DNA of 64,000 bases from positions 124,001-188,000 of the forward strand of contig NZ_LFNG01000006.1 in assembly GCF_001045435.1 (NCBI RefSeq). Direction: 5' to 3'. Positions 63,854 through 64,000 of the stretch are shown here, piece after piece (within the stretch, counting starts at the first letter, position 1; each line of letters begins with the position of its first letter). The DNA comes from Chryseobacterium koreense CCUG 49689. Its GTDB lineage: Bacteria > Bacteroidota > Bacteroidia > Flavobacteriales > Weeksellaceae. Under the pieces are notes generated by a model. That model made no database searches and was not told the origin of the DNA. It worked only from the letters and a program-made list of their open reading frames with translations. Made by a program: the position numbers and the translations under genes.

Positions 63854-64000
63854 TTAATTATTACCTGATTTCAGCTTTCTGCCTTTTTCGATATAGCTTT
63901 TGCCTTTCGCCATAAGCTGCTCTACATATTCATCGGTGGTCTGCACAGCGTTAGCGTTGAGCATTTCCTTGATAGCACCAATCGTATAGTAATACTGCCC
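63854..64000 (-). CDS. Partial ORF at the window edge
   Basis: The last 48 codons of a leftward gene, ending in a TAA at 63854-63856. The tail reads GQYYYTIGAIKEMLNANAV, then TTDEYVEQLMAKGKSYIEKG and a basic end. I do not recognise the family. It lies 12 bp before the HTH gene and is probably in the same operon. Confidence 0.6.
   Translation of the reverse strand, partial: GQYYYTIGAIKEMLNANAVQTTDEYVEQLMAKGKSYIEKGRKLKSGNN

Overview
The window looks like most of one integrative and conjugative element (ICE) of the CTnDOT type, with a Bacteroidota-type (MPF-B) transfer system. Only the left flank is chromosomal: a TonB-dependent-receptor-like outer-membrane protein (1-1431, cut by the window edge). 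The tra gene set, TAnnTTTG promoter elements, lack of strong Shine-Dalgarno sites and moderate to low GC all fit Bacteroidota. The style of the flanking receptor would suit a Chryseobacterium/Elizabethkingia or Sphingobacterium relative, but the host genus is inference. The right end of the element lies outside the window. I saw no tRNA, rRNA, CRISPR array or insertion sequence.

Layout, left to right: an IntDOT-like tyrosine integrase (1965-3215); a small-gene module led by a DUF932 protein (3760-6444); two unrecognised cargo genes (6796-7787); a stand-alone receiver-like protein with a strongly structured region beside its start (7833-8430); two small HTH proteins (8495-9086); a zinc-hook AAA ATPase, probably defence (9260-11851); a leftward transfer operon traE-F-G-I-J-K-x-L-M-N-O-Q plus a distal small membrane gene (11933-21846); a rightward defence island with a type II restriction-modification system (controller, C5 methylase, nuclease, DPPY methylase) followed by a Kiwa system, kwaA-kwaB (22190-27427); the detached leftward front of the tra cluster, traD, DUF3408 and traA (27506-29365); an 8-bp-phased degenerate repeat (29406-29717); an oriT-like block of hairpins (29893-30031); mobA-mobB-mobC (30098-33926); metal and efflux cargo (34076-48752); rteC (49118-49939); the leftward DUF1896/methylase-helicase pair (49999-55867); a DUF262-DUF1524 plus HEPN gene pair (56047-58971); a broken ORF6N gene (59013-59891); and a leftward topoisomerase III/DUF3945/HTH cluster resembling the CTnDOT excision operon (59881-64000).

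How it works together: integrase, HTH proteins, RteC and topoisomerase III should handle integration and excision. MobA/MobB would nick at oriT, MobC would hand DNA to the Tra channel, and TraG (VirB4-like) and TraA (ParA-like) are the transfer ATPases. Cargo is confined to the gaps between these conserved blocks. It carries at least two recognisable anti-phage systems (R-M and Kiwa) and two plausible ones (AAA_13 zinc-hook ATPase; DUF262+HEPN pair). Metal handling includes ArsR-MerTP, a Fur-like regulator, an internally deleted czcA, and a complete two-component-controlled RND pump.

The most interesting sequence-level signals are: a 26-nt motif present six times, each time in the same orientation upstream of an ICE operon; the strictly 8-bp-phased tract before traA; the nested stems at 8290-8399; and matching 11-bp-spaced direct repeats 6 nt before the -7 elements of both the two-component operon and the RND operon.
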